NCBI RefSeq assembly: GCF_023516615.1
Contig: NZ_JAMGBF010000104.1
Coordinates: forward strand, 1-45,851
Source: Streptomyces panaciradicis
Lineage (GTDB): Bacteria > Actinomycetota > Actinomycetes > Streptomycetales > Streptomycetaceae
Reading direction: 5' to 3'
Length of the DNA: 45,851 nucleotides
The notes under the pieces were generated by a model. That model saw nothing but the letters and a program-made list of their open reading frames with translations. It did not search any database and was not told the origin of the DNA. Of the stretch, positions 22,837 through 31,666 are shown piece by piece (within the stretch, counting starts at the first letter, position 1; each line of letters starts with the position of its first letter). A program made the position numbers and the translations under genes.

Positions 22837-24368
22837 TTTCCCAGTTCGGCGGCGGGCACCCAGGTGCCGTGGAAGCCGTACCGGAGTCGGAAGGGGATTT
22901 TCACCGTGGCGATCGGGCCGGCGGCGATGTCGAGGGCGTCCAGGACGACGAGATCGTGCCGCATCTGGTCGCGCCGGCCGACCAGCGCCAGCAGATAGCC
23001 CTCGCCCTCGGCGGAGTCCGCGGACTTGGGGATGAACACCGGCTCCTCGGGGGCTCCGTGCTCGCCAGGGCTCCAGTAGGCACTCTCACCGGTGCTGTCG
23101 TCACGGTGGATCAGGGAGTTGAAGGGCGGGCCCATCGGGCCGATCTCGCCCTTCGGCAGGTCGGGGTGGAAGCCGCCGACCCAGGCGTGGCGGTTCTTCT
23201 CCATCAGTACGCGCGGGTCGACCCGGGGCATGTCGCCGGGCGAGGCGAGGAGCTGCTCGCTGTGGTAGGTGTCGGTGGCGTCGTCCCAGTGGGCGGCGCC
23301 GCGGGTGAGGTCGAACCTCCAGCGGTGCAGGAACGGCGGCTCTTCGGGAAGCGGGCCGACGGTCGTCTTCGGGAACTGGGAGAACCAACCGGACCTGGTG
23401 GTGAAGTGGTCACCGACGAGGGTGTCGCCGTCCGTCCAGGCGTTCAGGGAGTGGGTCTCCATGAGCTGCTCGCTGCGGTACCAGCGAATACCGCTGACCC
23501 CCTGGTCCCGCGGGATGATCGCGACGTAGGTCCCCTGGTTCGGGTCCCAGACGAAGTACTGTTCCTCGGTCTTCATCTGCTCCGGGTCGGCGACCATGGG
23601 TGAGATCGTGAAGACGAAGTGGTCCCGGGTGACCAGCCAGTCGTGCACCATCGACGAGTAGGGGACCTCGAAGGTCTGGGAGCGGGTGACCTTGCCGTCC
23701 GCCGAGATCTCGTGGATGTGGATCTGCTTGTCCGGCAGACCGCTGGCGTTGTACGCGAACGCGATCAGCTCACCGGTGCGCGGGTCGTGCTTGGGGTGTG
23801 CGGTGAAGGTACGGCCCGGGATCTGGCCGGAGAAGTCGTGGACGCCCTTGGTCTCCAACGTCGCCGGGTCCAGCTCGTAGGGGAGGGCCGCCTCCTTGAG
23901 CGCGAGCAGCTTGCCCGCGTGCCAGATGATCGAGGTGTTGGCGTTTCCGTCGTCGACGCCGGCCACTGACGGATCGTCGGTGTAGGGGTTGCGGTAGGCA
24001 CCGAACAGGGCCTGGCGCGCCCGGCGTTCGAGCTGGAAGCGCTGGGTGCGGACGTAGCGCGTCTTCAGATCCGCGTGGCCGTTGTCGAAGCGCACCATGT
24101 GGATCATGCCGTCGCCGTTGATGTACACGTCGTTCGGATACCGCGGCGGGTACTGGGTGTCCGCGGCGGCCCGGTAGAAGGCGCCGTTCAACTCGGGGGG
24201 TATGCGGCCCTCGACCTCCAGGTCGTAGACGTCCGCCTCGATCCGTGAGGGCGCGAAGAACCCCCGGAATTTCGGCGTGTCCGGGAACTGCATGGTTTCC
24301 GGAGGCGGCTGGGTGCTCACGGGCTGCTGCCCGGGTGTTCCGTCGGACCGCGTCGTTGCAGTAGCCAT
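22833..24368 (-). CDS. Carotenoid oxygenase family protein (lignostilbene-dioxygenase-like)
   Basis: A 511-residue protein from the ATG at 24366-24368 with a GGGAGAGAG site. It shows the seven-bladed propeller family signature: LEVEGRIPPELNGAFYRAAA, DVYINGDGMIHMVRFDNGHA, FTAHPKHDPRTGELIAF, SSMVHDWLVTRDHFVF and YGFHGTWVPA at the extreme C-terminus. The histidines in TAHPK, MVHDW and the final FHGTW, with one in the METHSLNAW region, fit the four-His non-heme iron site. These enzymes cleave C=C bonds of carotenoids, stilbenes or phenylpropenoids to two carbonyl products. The surrounding aromatic-type catabolic genes favour a stilbene or phenylpropenoid substrate. First gene of the operon, divergent from a LysR gene. 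Confidence 0.93.
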   Translation of the reverse strand: MATATTRSDGTPGQQPVSTQPPPETMQFPDTPKFRGFFAPSRIEADVYDLEVEGRIPPELNGAFYRAAADTQYPPRYPNDVYINGDGMIHMVRFDNGHADLKTRYVRTQRFQLERRARQALFGAYRNPYTDDPSVAGVDDGNANTSIIWHAGKLLALKEAALPYELDPATLETKGVHDFSGQIPGRTFTAHPKHDPRTGELIAFAYNASGLPDKQIHIHEISADGKVTRSQTFEVPYSSMVHDWLVTRDHFVFTISPMVADPEQMKTEEQYFVWDPNQGTYVAIIPRDQGVSGIRWYRSEQLMETHSLNAWTDGDTLVGDHFTTRSGWFSQFPKTTVGPLPEEPPFLHRWRFDLTRGAAHWDDATDTYHSEQLLASPGDMPRVDPRVLMEKNRHAWVGGFHPDLPKGEIGPMGPPFNSLIHRDDSTGESAYWSPGEHGAPEEPVFIPKSADSAEGEGYLLALVGRRDQMRHDLVVLDALDIAAGPIATVKIPFRLRYGFHGTWVPAAELGK

Positions 24369-24540
24369 GGCTCTCTCCCTGTGGCAAGGTCGATCAAGCG
24401 AAGAACGTGATTGATTCCCCTGGGTGGCCGCACAGCAGAATCTCGTGAAGGCGAGCCCATCAGCTCGTGTTGACCATCATGTGCTCGGGATGTCGTCGGC
24501 GTCCAACGCTGAAACACGCACGAAATGATCGGAGAATGCG
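24369..24540. promoter_or_regulatory. Divergent promoter region, carotenoid oxygenase operon and lysR
   Basis: The 172-base gap should hold both promoters and the LysR sites. An inverted repeat ATCAA-N13-TTGAT at 24393-24415 is a weak candidate operator on the operon side. I see no clear consensus -35/-10 pair. Confidence 0.4.
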
Positions 24541-25494
24541 ATGGATCTGCGGCAGATGGAATACGCGGTGGCCATCGCCGACGAGCTCAACTTCACCCGG
24601 GCCGCAACGCGTTGCCGCATCGGCCAGTCGGGGCTCAGCCACCAGATCACACAGCTCGAGCGGGAGGTCGGGACCCGGTTGTTCGAGCGGACCAGTCGCA
24701 GCGTCCGCGTCACCCAGGCCGGACAGGTCTTCGTCGCCTGCGCGCGCCGCGTGCTGAAGGCGGTTCAGGAGATGCACGCCGAGATCTCCTCGCTCGACGG
24801 ACCCGTGCGTGGGCGGCTGCGGATCGGCTCGGTGACGCTCACGGCGGGGAACATCGACCAGCTCGGTGTGCTGCGGGAGTTCCAGGAGGCCTATCCCGCG
24901 GTCGAGGTCACTCTCTTCGACTCCGACGGTGTGCAAACCACCTCCGAGCTCCTGACGGGTGAACTGGAGGTCGCCGTCGTCGCCGTGCACGAGCACCAGT
25001 TGCCGCCGGGCATCGCGTACCACCTGCTCAGCGTGGTGCCGCTGGTGGCCGTTGTGGGCCGCCGGCACCGGCTGCGCGGGGTCGGTGTCACCTCCCTGGG
25101 CGAGCTGGCCGACGAACGCTTCCTCGAATGCGTTCCCGACACAGGTCTGCGCGCGCAGGTGGACGCGGCGTTCGAACGCGCGCGGGCCCGTCGCCGGGGT
25201 GTCTGCGCCTTGCGCAGCGCCGGTGACCTCGTGTCGTTGGCGTTCGAAGACATCGGGGTGACCGTCGTACCCCGTCCGGCGGCCGAGGCGATCGTCCCGG
25301 CCGATCACGCCGACTGCATCCTGCGCCTCGACGACCCGCAGGCGCTCCAGCCCCTGGCCCTGGCCCACCGCGACCCCGCCCCGGCCTCTCCAGCCGCGCA
25401 GGCGTTCCTGCGTCTCGCGCTCGCTCGCCTGTCCGGGCCGGGCGTGCCGGGGTTGGAGGAGGTCCCGGCTCCGAACGGGTCCGGCGAAAGGTAG
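24541..25494 (+). CDS. LysR-family transcriptional regulator
   Basis: A 317-residue protein from the ATG at 24541, 6 bases after GGAG. The N-terminal helix-turn-helix is textbook: MDLRQMEYAVAIADELNFTR, AATRCRIGQSGLSHQITQLE and REVGTRLFERTSRSVRVTQA. The rest is the two-lobed effector domain (GRLRIGSVTLTAGNIDQLGV, ELEVAVVAVHEHQLPPGIAY, LRSAGDLVSLAFEDIGVTVV). LysR proteins usually sit divergently from the operon they control and activate it when an intermediate binds, so this one probably controls the seven-gene carotenoid oxygenase operon. The effector would be the pathway substrate or product, not identifiable here. Confidence 0.93.
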   Translation: MDLRQMEYAVAIADELNFTRAATRCRIGQSGLSHQITQLEREVGTRLFERTSRSVRVTQAGQVFVACARRVLKAVQEMHAEISSLDGPVRGRLRIGSVTLTAGNIDQLGVLREFQEAYPAVEVTLFDSDGVQTTSELLTGELEVAVVAVHEHQLPPGIAYHLLSVVPLVAVVGRRHRLRGVGVTSLGELADERFLECVPDTGLRAQVDAAFERARARRRGVCALRSAGDLVSLAFEDIGVTVVPRPAAEAIVPADHADCILRLDDPQALQPLALAHRDPAPASPAAQAFLRLALARLSGPGVPGLEEVPAPNGSGER

Positions 25495-25862
25495 CGGGCC
25501 GCTGTCCGGGGCTTCCCGCACGATCCTTGAGCGGCGCACCACATGGCCAACGGTGACCGCCTGCGCAACCTGCTGAGCCGCGTACCCGGCATCCAGGAAC
25601 CGGATGATCCGCATGACCGATCTCGATCGGACGAGGGCTAGGCAGGCCCTCCTCGGTGCCCGATAGTCGTCTCCACCCGACGCGCGAGCCGTAGTGTCCC
25701 CCGCCGCCCGGACCGCGCCAGGCGTCGCGGCGAACCGGCCCGCCGTGACATCGGGCTGTCATCGGCGCCGCTGTCACGCACGTGCTCACAGGTGTTACGA
25801 CAGCCAGGCCGCCACGGCCGAACCATTCCCTCCCCTCCCGACACGCCATGTGGAGATCACGC
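25495..25862. other. Region without a convincing gene
   Basis: Between lysR and the MFS gene I find no convincing gene. A minus-strand piece at 25490-25614 (MRIIRFLDAGYAAQQVAQAV) is mildly helix-turn-helix-like but lacks continuation and a ribosome site, so it is not called. Confidence 0.4.
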
Positions 25863-27134
25863 ATGCCTGCACCCGTGCCCCCGCCCCCGCCCGCCACGGC
25901 GAACGGAGACGTCCCGTCCGAGCAAGTCGTGTCCGGCCCAGGACACCGGCTTCGCCTCCTGCTGCTGATGGCAGGCGCCTGTCTGCCCATCCTGGGGGCC
26001 GTGCTCATCGCCCCGGTCCTGCCGCAGATGCACGACCACTTCGCCGATGTCCCGGGCGTCGACGTGCTCGTTCCCATGGCACTGACGGTGCCCGCTCTGG
26101 CACTGGCCCTGCTGGCCCCCTTCGCCGGCGTCCTCGTGGACCGACTCGGCCGCAAGGGCCTCCTCGTCACCGCCACCCTGGTCTACGCCGTCCTCGGCAC
26201 CGCACCCCTGTGGCTGGACTCCCTCGTCGCCATCGTCGCCAGCCGTGCACTCGTCGGCGTCACGGAAGCCGCCATCATGACCTGCTGCACGACACTGCTC
26301 GGCGACTACTACTCCGGCCGGCAACGCGACCGCTACCTCGCGATGCAGACGATGTGCGCCGCGATCTCCGCCACGGCCTTCTTCGCGCTCGGCGGCGTGG
26401 CCGGATCGGCCGGCTGGCGCGTTCCGTTCTGTGCCTACGCCGTGAGCCTGCTGCTCGCCCCCGCCATGGCCGCATTCCTGCCCCGGCCCCTCCCCCATCA
26501 GACCGGCGCTCACCACACCGTCTCGGAGCCGAGGACCAGACGGTCCTTCCCCTGGCGCCCCCTGGCGGGCACCTGCGCACTGACCGTCTTCGGCGCCGTC
26601 CTCTTCTACACCCTCCAGGTGGAGATGGCGTTCCTCCTGGACGACATGGGCGTGAGCGACTCCGGCGTGATCGGGCTGGCCACCGCCATCACCAGTGCCG
26701 CGATCGTGGCCGGCTCAGCCCTGTTCGCCAAGGCCGGCCGCAACCCGCAGGCCTGGCTGCCCACCGCATTCGGCCTGTGCGCGCTCGGCTTCACAGTGGT
26801 CTGGCTCTCCCCCAACCCCGTCGTGCTGACCCTCGGTGCCGTCATCACCTGTCTCGGCGGCGGCATCATGCTGCCGAGTCTGCTCACTCTCGCGATGTCC
26901 AAGCTCGACTACGCCGACCGCGGCCGCGGCACCGGCCTGTGGACGGGATCCTTCTTCCTCGGCCAGTTCATCTGCCCGCTGGCAGCCCTCGCCCTCACTT
27001 CCGCCGTCGGCACCCTGCCGAATGCCATGGGCGTACTCGCCCTCGCCGCGGCCGCCGCCACCGCCGCACTCGGTCTCGCCGCCCGCCGCCGGACGGCGGC
27101 CGTCCCGGAACCCGTACGGCAGATGGCCGGCTGA
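25863..27134 (+). CDS. MFS transporter
   Basis: A 423-residue protein from the ATG at 25863, 7 bases after GGAG; the frame is open further upstream but without a good start. A Pro-rich cytosolic leader precedes about twelve hydrophobic segments, for example LLLLMAGACLPILGAVLIAP and VPMALTVPALALALLAPFAG, with the MFS loop motif VDRLGRKGLLVT between helices 2 and 3 and a loop of charged residues at mid-protein (RTRRSFPWRP) that joins the two halves. The drug:proton antiporter-like pattern suggests uptake or efflux of a small organic molecule. It lies between lysR and the EthD gene (72 bases), all on the plus strand, so transport of the pathway compound is a reasonable guess. Confidence 0.92.
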   Translation: MPAPVPPPPPATANGDVPSEQVVSGPGHRLRLLLLMAGACLPILGAVLIAPVLPQMHDHFADVPGVDVLVPMALTVPALALALLAPFAGVLVDRLGRKGLLVTATLVYAVLGTAPLWLDSLVAIVASRALVGVTEAAIMTCCTTLLGDYYSGRQRDRYLAMQTMCAAISATAFFALGGVAGSAGWRVPFCAYAVSLLLAPAMAAFLPRPLPHQTGAHHTVSEPRTRRSFPWRPLAGTCALTVFGAVLFYTLQVEMAFLLDDMGVSDSGVIGLATAITSAAIVAGSALFAKAGRNPQAWLPTAFGLCALGFTVVWLSPNPVVLTLGAVITCLGGGIMLPSLLTLAMSKLDYADRGRGTGLWTGSFFLGQFICPLAALALTSAVGTLPNAMGVLALAAAAATAALGLAARRRTAAVPEPVRQMAG

Positions 27135-27205
27135 CCACCGCACAGGTCGGTATCGCGGGACTCAACGCCTGCCATACCGACCTGTCCTGTCCCGAACGGA
27201 GAACG

Positions 27206-27937
27206 ATGCTGACACTGATCGCCGCTGTCCGCCGCAAGCCGGGCATGACTCACCGGGCGTTCCTGCGACACCTGCACCACGTGCACGGGCCGCTGGCCGC
27301 CGCGAACCCCCTCTGGATCAGGGGCTACGTCCAAAACCATGTGTTCGATGCGTCCTTCGGCGCCGAGGGCGACCCGGCCCACCTGACCGCGTTCGGACGC
27401 GACTCCGTCACCGAGCTCAGGTTCGACGACCTGGGTGCGCTGGCAGCCACGATGTCCCACCCGTACTCACGCGAGGTCATCGGCCCCGACGGTGCCCGGT
27501 TCAACGACCTGCCCAGCGCCCTGGCCCTGCTGACACGAACCGAGGTGCTGATGCCGCCACCCGAGACCGACGCAGACACGGTGAAGGTGCTCCACTTCGT
27601 CCACGGAGCACAACGGCTGGAACGGGACGACATCGTCGACCGATGGCAGACCGCCAACAAGTACCTCGTCGACAAGGAGGAATCGGAGTTCAACAGGGTG
27701 CGCGGATGGGTCCAGCACCGTCAGGTGCCAGGAGCCGAGGAGGCGTTGCACCATTTCGGCGGGACGGAGACCCTTTACGCAGGAGTCGCCGCCCTCCACT
27801 ACCGGTCCGAGGACGAGGCACTGGCGCACTTCCCCTCGTACGAAAGCTCGCTGCGAGAGCGATCCGAGGAGAGCGGCGGCTTCTACGACCCCTCCCGCTC
27901 GTTCGCCCTCTACAGTCGCGAGGTCACCGTCTTCTGA
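27206..27937 (+). CDS. EthD domain-containing protein, two tandem domains
   Basis: A 243-residue protein from the ATG at 27206 after CGGAGAACG. The first half begins MLTLIAAVRRKPGMTHRAFL and RHLHHVHGPLA, the classic EthD (dimeric alpha-beta barrel) start; the second half, from about residue 125, repeats the plan (VKVLHFVHGAQRLERDDIVD, RWQTANKYLVDKEE, YAGVAALHYRSEDEALAHF). EthD proteins are needed with the P450 system EthABC for ethyl tert-butyl ether oxidation in Rhodococcus, and related folds act as cyclases or monooxygenases in other pathways. Here it converges on a ferredoxin reductase/ferredoxin/P450 operon, so a supporting role to that system is plausible. The usual EthD protein has one domain of about 100 residues. 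Confidence 0.88.
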   Translation: MLTLIAAVRRKPGMTHRAFLRHLHHVHGPLAAANPLWIRGYVQNHVFDASFGAEGDPAHLTAFGRDSVTELRFDDLGALAATMSHPYSREVIGPDGARFNDLPSALALLTRTEVLMPPPETDADTVKVLHFVHGAQRLERDDIVDRWQTANKYLVDKEESEFNRVRGWVQHRQVPGAEEALHHFGGTETLYAGVAALHYRSEDEALAHFPSYESSLRERSEESGGFYDPSRSFALYSREVTVF

Positions 27938-27959
27938 CCCGCCCCCTACTCACCACAGC

Positions 27960-29060
27960 TCACGTAGCGGAGGCGAGCTGCCGGAGTTTACGGACCGGCA
28001 CCGTGTGGTTCACGGTGGCTGCCGCGCCGGCCGACCAGCGCAAGAGCATGGAGCTGCCGTCGACATCGACCATATCCGGTTCACCGAGTCCGGCCGGTTC
28101 CCCGGCAACCTTCACCTCGACGCCGAACTGGTTGGTCCAGAAGTACGAGGGCAGTGCCACCCCGGCCACATCCTCCCCCAGCAGCGCATCCGCCGCGACG
28201 CGCGCCTGCTCCACGGCGTTGGTCCAGTGCGGGCGGCGGCCGACCCCGCGGACGACCGCGGCATCCCCCGCCGCGACGATGTCGTTCGCGACGCGGCCGC
28301 GCGAGTCGGTGACCACACCGCGGTCGAGCCTCAGGCCCGAGCCGGTGAGCCAGTCGACGGCGGGTACGTCCCCGACCGCCGACACGATCACATCGGCTGT
28401 GAGAAAGTCACCGTCGGCGTCGACGCCCTCCAACGTGCGGGATCCGACCAGCCGGACGCCGCCGGGAACCGTCCTGAGCACCACTCCGTGCTCACGCGCG
28501 GCATCCGTGATCACCTGGGCGAGCACCGGTCCGAGCACCCGCCGCAGCGGCGGGTCCCGGTCGACCACCGTGACCTGCAGACCCAGGGTGCGGCACGTCG
28601 AGGCGATCTCCATGCCCAGCAGCCCCGCTCCGATGACCAGAACGCTGTGAGCTCGTGCCAGGTCCTCGCGCAGCGCCGCACAGTCGGCGAGCGTGCGCAG
28701 CACCTTTTCTCCCGCCATGCCGGGCGGGCTCAACCGCCGGGCACGCCCCCCTGTTGCGATCACCAGGCCGTCGTAGGGCACCGGCTCGCCGTTGTCGATG
28801 ACGATCCGGCGTGCCCTGGTGTTCAGCGAGACAGCCCGGGTCCCGAGCCGCACATCGACGCTGTCGTCGAGGGGCGGCAGTGCGGTGGAGGCGTCCGTCG
28901 CCTCACCGGACAGCACGGTCTTGGACAAGGGAACGCGGGTGTAGGGCTGTTCGGTCTCTGCGCTCAGGAGGGTGACCGTCCCCTCGAAGCCCCGCACGCG
29001 CAGCCAGCTCGCGGCGGTCACCGCCGCGATCGAGCCCCCTACGACGGCGATCCGCCTCAT
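27960..29060 (-). CDS. FAD-dependent ferredoxin reductase
   Basis: A 366-residue protein from the ATG at 29058-29060, overlapping the ferredoxin stop (ATGA). It carries the N-terminal FAD motif IAVVGGSIAAVTAASWLR (GxSxAG variant), PYTRVPLSKTVLSGE near residue 45, YDGLVIATGGRARRL, the NAD(P)H motif HSVLVIGAGLLGMEIASTCR, VIVSAVGDVPAVDWL and NDIVAAGDAAVVRGVG with the conserved D of the FAD pyrophosphate loop. The C-terminal domain is a little short compared with the 400 residues of most rubredoxin/ferredoxin reductases. It should pass electrons from NAD(P)H to the adjacent ferredoxin and from there to a P450. Last gene of the ALDH - P450 - ferredoxin - reductase operon. Confidence 0.93.
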   Translation of the reverse strand: MRRIAVVGGSIAAVTAASWLRVRGFEGTVTLLSAETEQPYTRVPLSKTVLSGEATDASTALPPLDDSVDVRLGTRAVSLNTRARRIVIDNGEPVPYDGLVIATGGRARRLSPPGMAGEKVLRTLADCAALREDLARAHSVLVIGAGLLGMEIASTCRTLGLQVTVVDRDPPLRRVLGPVLAQVITDAAREHGVVLRTVPGGVRLVGSRTLEGVDADGDFLTADVIVSAVGDVPAVDWLTGSGLRLDRGVVTDSRGRVANDIVAAGDAAVVRGVGRRPHWTNAVEQARVAADALLGEDVAGVALPSYFWTNQFGVEVKVAGEPAGLGEPDMVDVDGSSMLLRWSAGAAATVNHTVPVRKLRQLASAT

Positions 29061-29248
29061 GACGTGGCCCGCAGCGCCGCGACCGGGCAGGAACGCACCG
29101 CCGCGAGGGCGGTCGCGTCGTCGTGGTCGCTGTCGGGAACCAGCTGCACCATTCCGTCGTCGTCCACCCGGAACACCTCCGGTGCGATGGCCTCGCACAC
29201 CGCGTGTCCCTCACAACGGCCAGGAATGAGTTCGATGCTCACGGTCAT
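29057..29248 (-). CDS. P450-type ferredoxin, probably [3Fe-4S]
   Basis: A 63-residue protein from the ATG at 29246-29248, sharing ATGA with the P450 stop upstream and ATGA with the reductase start downstream. The cluster motif is CEGHAVCEAIAPEVF with a later SCPVAAL, that is C-x2-H-x2-C and a distant CP. The His in place of the second Cys is a known feature of actinobacterial ferredoxins that serve P450s and favours a three-iron cluster. Acidic residues (VDDDG, DSDHDD) suit docking to P450 and reductase. Its own P450 partner in this operon is broken, so the nearest intact partner would be the P450 at 32305. Confidence 0.93.
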   Translation of the reverse strand: MTVSIELIPGRCEGHAVCEAIAPEVFRVDDDGMVQLVPDSDHDDATALAAVRSCPVAALRATS

Positions 29249-30109
29249 ACCCTTCTGGTGGTCACGGTGACCGGCAGGCTGTCCAGCCCGCGGATCACGT
29301 TGTTCAGGTGCCGGCCTGGCGGGCCGGCGAGTTCGATCCGGTCGACGCGGTCAAGCGGGGCGGTGAAGATCGCCTGTGCCTCGATGCGCGCCAGGCGCTG
29401 GCCGGCGCAACCGGGGAGGCCGTAGCCGGAGCCGACGTGGTCCATCGGCGCTCGGCCGATCTGGAGGCAGTCGGGGTCGGTCCACTTACGGGATCCCGGT
29501 TCGCCGACCCGAACAGCAGGCTCACCTGTGCCGGCTCCGGGATCACCACGTCCTCGGACGTGACAGGACACGTGGTTCTGCGGAAGACAGACCGCTGCCG
29601 ATGGCGTTGACGGTGGTGTCCATGCTCGCCGCGAGGTAGGCCCGCAGCAGCGGTGCCACCTGATGCTCGCCGACCTCCTCCCCTGCCGCCAGGGTCCTCC
29701 CGATCAGGTCGGCGGCAACACGCACGGGGAACACGCGGGGCAAGTCCCGGACCACGTCGAAGCTCTGCCGATGTCCGTCCGCAGTCGGGCGAGGGCGCGC
29801 GCCGCCAGGCTCTCCGACAGGACATCGCTCAGCACGTCGTGCTCGGGTCGGTCGGAGGCGAGAACCTCGCCGCGACGCCGCTCGTTGAGAGCCGGCCTCC
29901 AGTACGACGCTTTCGACCGAGGAGAACCGTCCGTGATCACTCCACGCCGCGCGCACCTGCGCATACCGCGGCGGTACCCAGCAGCCGTGGCGCGACAGGT
30001 GGACCGCCGCTCCGAGCTCGCGCAGCTCTTCCCACACAGGGTAGGCATCATTGAGCACCTCATCCTCGAAGAGGTCCACATCGGTGACGGGTGTGGTGGT
30101 CGAGATCAT
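29245..30109 (-). pseudogene. Cytochrome P450, broken
   Basis: An ATG at 30107-30109 begins VTDVDLFEDEVLNDAYPVWE and HGRFSSVES, a normal P450 N-terminus. Frame slips then move the coding through LNERRRGEVLASDRPEHDVL, SFDVVRDLPRVFPVRVAADL and YLAASMDTTVNAIG (a version of the I-helix), followed by CPVTSEDVVIPEPAQVSLLF, SANRDP, and in the last frame RKWTDPDCLQIG and GYGLPGCAGQRLARIEAQAI with the heme Cys, stopping at 29245. At least three frameshifts and large internal deletions leave about 285 codons instead of 400, and the ExxR helix is missing. It cannot make an active enzyme. It resembles the intact P450 at 32305 and CYP families of oxidative catabolism. Confidence 0.85.
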
Positions 30110-30184
30110 GCTTGGTTCCTGTCCGCTCTGTGGTCCGCGCACCGGCGACGGGCCGGCCCATGAGACCGGCCCGTCGCCGACCCC

Positions 30185-31666
30185 TCAGAAGGGGTAGGAG
30201 GCATGCTGGGTGGCCAGAGTGATCCAGCGCGTGTTGCTGAATGCCTCGATGCCCCAACGGCCTCCGAAGCGGCCGTAACCGGAGGACCTGACACCACCGA
30301 ACGGCGCTTGGGGATCATCGGCGACGGACTGGTCGTTGATGTGGACGATGCCGGTCCGCAGCCTTCGGGCCACGCGCAGGCCGTGTGTGCCGTTCTCGGT
30401 GATGATGCCGGCGGTCAGCCCCTGGTCGGTGTCATTGGCCATCGTGACGGCCTCGTCGTCGGTGGCGAACGTGTCGACGACACACAGCGGCCCGAACGTC
30501 TCCGTGCCGTACAGGTCGGCGTGGGCGGGGACCGCGCTGAGGACGGTCGCCGGGTGAGAGGCGTCCTGGATCTCCCCGCCGACGAGTACGGTGGCGCCCT
30601 TGGCGACCGCGTCCTCGACCAGGGCGGCGACACGGCGAGCCGCGAAGAGCCCGCAGCGCTGGTCGGGGTCCGTGTTGACCAGCGGGCCGATCACCGTGGC
30701 CGGGTCGGCGGGATCGCCGAACGGCAGCGCGGCGACCTTGGCCGTGAACTTGGCGATGAACTCCTCAGCGAGCGACTCGTGTACGAGGATCCGGTCGGCG
30801 GACATGCAGATCTGCCCGGAGTTCATGAACGCCGCGAAGGCGGCCGCGTCGACCGCGTAGTCCACATCGGCGTCCTCCAGGACGATGACCGCGTTCTTGC
30901 CGCCCAGTTCCAGGAGCGCGGGCTTGAGATGGCGCGCGGCATGGGCGCCGATGATCCGGCCGACGTGCGTCGAGCCGGTGAAGTTCACCGCGCTCACCGC
31001 CGCGTCGGTGATGAGGGCTTCGGCGATGTGCGGAGCGTCGGCGGGGTCGTTCGTGATCACGTTGAGGACCCCGTCGGGCAGTCCGGCTTCACGCAGCAGG
31101 TCCCCGATGAGAAGCCCGGCGGACAGAGGAGCCACTTCGCTCGGTTTCAGCACGACCGTGTTGCCGGCGGCAAGAGCGGCGGCAACCGAGCGGGTCCCGA
31201 GAATGACGGGGGCGTTCCACGGGGAGAACGCGGCTACCACACCCAGGGGTTCGCGCACCGCGAGGCTGAGGGCGCCATCCTGCTGCGTGGTGAGCACTTC
31301 GCCCCGCGGGGCGGTGATCAGAGCGGCCGCCTCGCGGAGCATCGCGGCGGCCAAGGTCACGTTGAACGACCCCCACAACCGGGTCGCGCCCACCTCGCTG
31401 GCCATCACGTCCACGATGTGCTCGCGCTGCTGCTCCATCAGGTCGGCGGCCTTGACGAAGATCGCCCGACGAGTGGACGGGTCCAGCCCCGCCCAGTTCT
31501 CGAACGCGGCTTGGGCGGCGTCAACGGCGCTGCTGACGTCCTCGACGCCGGCCGCGGCCACGGTGGCGTACATCTGTCCGGTGGAGGGGTTGATGACGGA
31601 CGTTGTGCGCCCGGATCGCGCACCCTTCTCCTTGCCGTCGATCAGCAGTTCACGGGTGATGACCAT
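30185..31666 (-). CDS. Aldehyde dehydrogenase (NAD(P)+)
   Basis: A 493-residue protein from the ATG at 31664-31666. All ALDH landmarks are present: VVAAFSPWNAPVILGTRSVA, GNTVVLKPSEVAPLSAGLLI, VNFTGSTHVGRIIGAHAARH, the catalytic Glu in ALLELGGKNAVIV and the nucleophile Cys in FMNSGQICMSADRILV, then ETFGPLCVVDTFATDDEAV near the C-terminus and FGGVRSSGYGRFGG. The pattern, with the LAAAMLREAAALI helix, resembles vanillin/benzaldehyde-type dehydrogenases. It would oxidise an aromatic or aliphatic aldehyde to the acid in the cytosol, for example the product of C=C cleavage by the carotenoid oxygenase. It is 75 bases upstream of the broken P450 in the same direction and probably heads that operon. 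Confidence 0.94.
   Translation of the reverse strand: MVITRELLIDGKEKGARSGRTTSVINPSTGQMYATVAAAGVEDVSSAVDAAQAAFENWAGLDPSTRRAIFVKAADLMEQQREHIVDVMASEVGATRLWGSFNVTLAAAMLREAAALITAPRGEVLTTQQDGALSLAVREPLGVVAAFSPWNAPVILGTRSVAAALAAGNTVVLKPSEVAPLSAGLLIGDLLREAGLPDGVLNVITNDPADAPHIAEALITDAAVSAVNFTGSTHVGRIIGAHAARHLKPALLELGGKNAVIVLEDADVDYAVDAAAFAAFMNSGQICMSADRILVHESLAEEFIAKFTAKVAALPFGDPADPATVIGPLVNTDPDQRCGLFAARRVAALVEDAVAKGATVLVGGEIQDASHPATVLSAVPAHADLYGTETFGPLCVVDTFATDDEAVTMANDTDQGLTAGIITENGTHGLRVARRLRTGIVHINDQSVADDPQAPFGGVRSSGYGRFGGRWGIEAFSNTRWITLATQHASYPF

Noticed and set aside
25490..25614. Minus-strand helix-turn-helix-like piece before the MFS gene
   Set aside because: It overlaps the end of lysR, has no ribosome site, and loses coding character within 40 residues.
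25694..27937. A 747-codon plus-strand open frame across the MFS transporter and EthD gene
   Set aside because: Only its last 243 codons (EthD) look like protein. The rest is Arg/Pro-rich translation of the MFS gene in a wrong frame.
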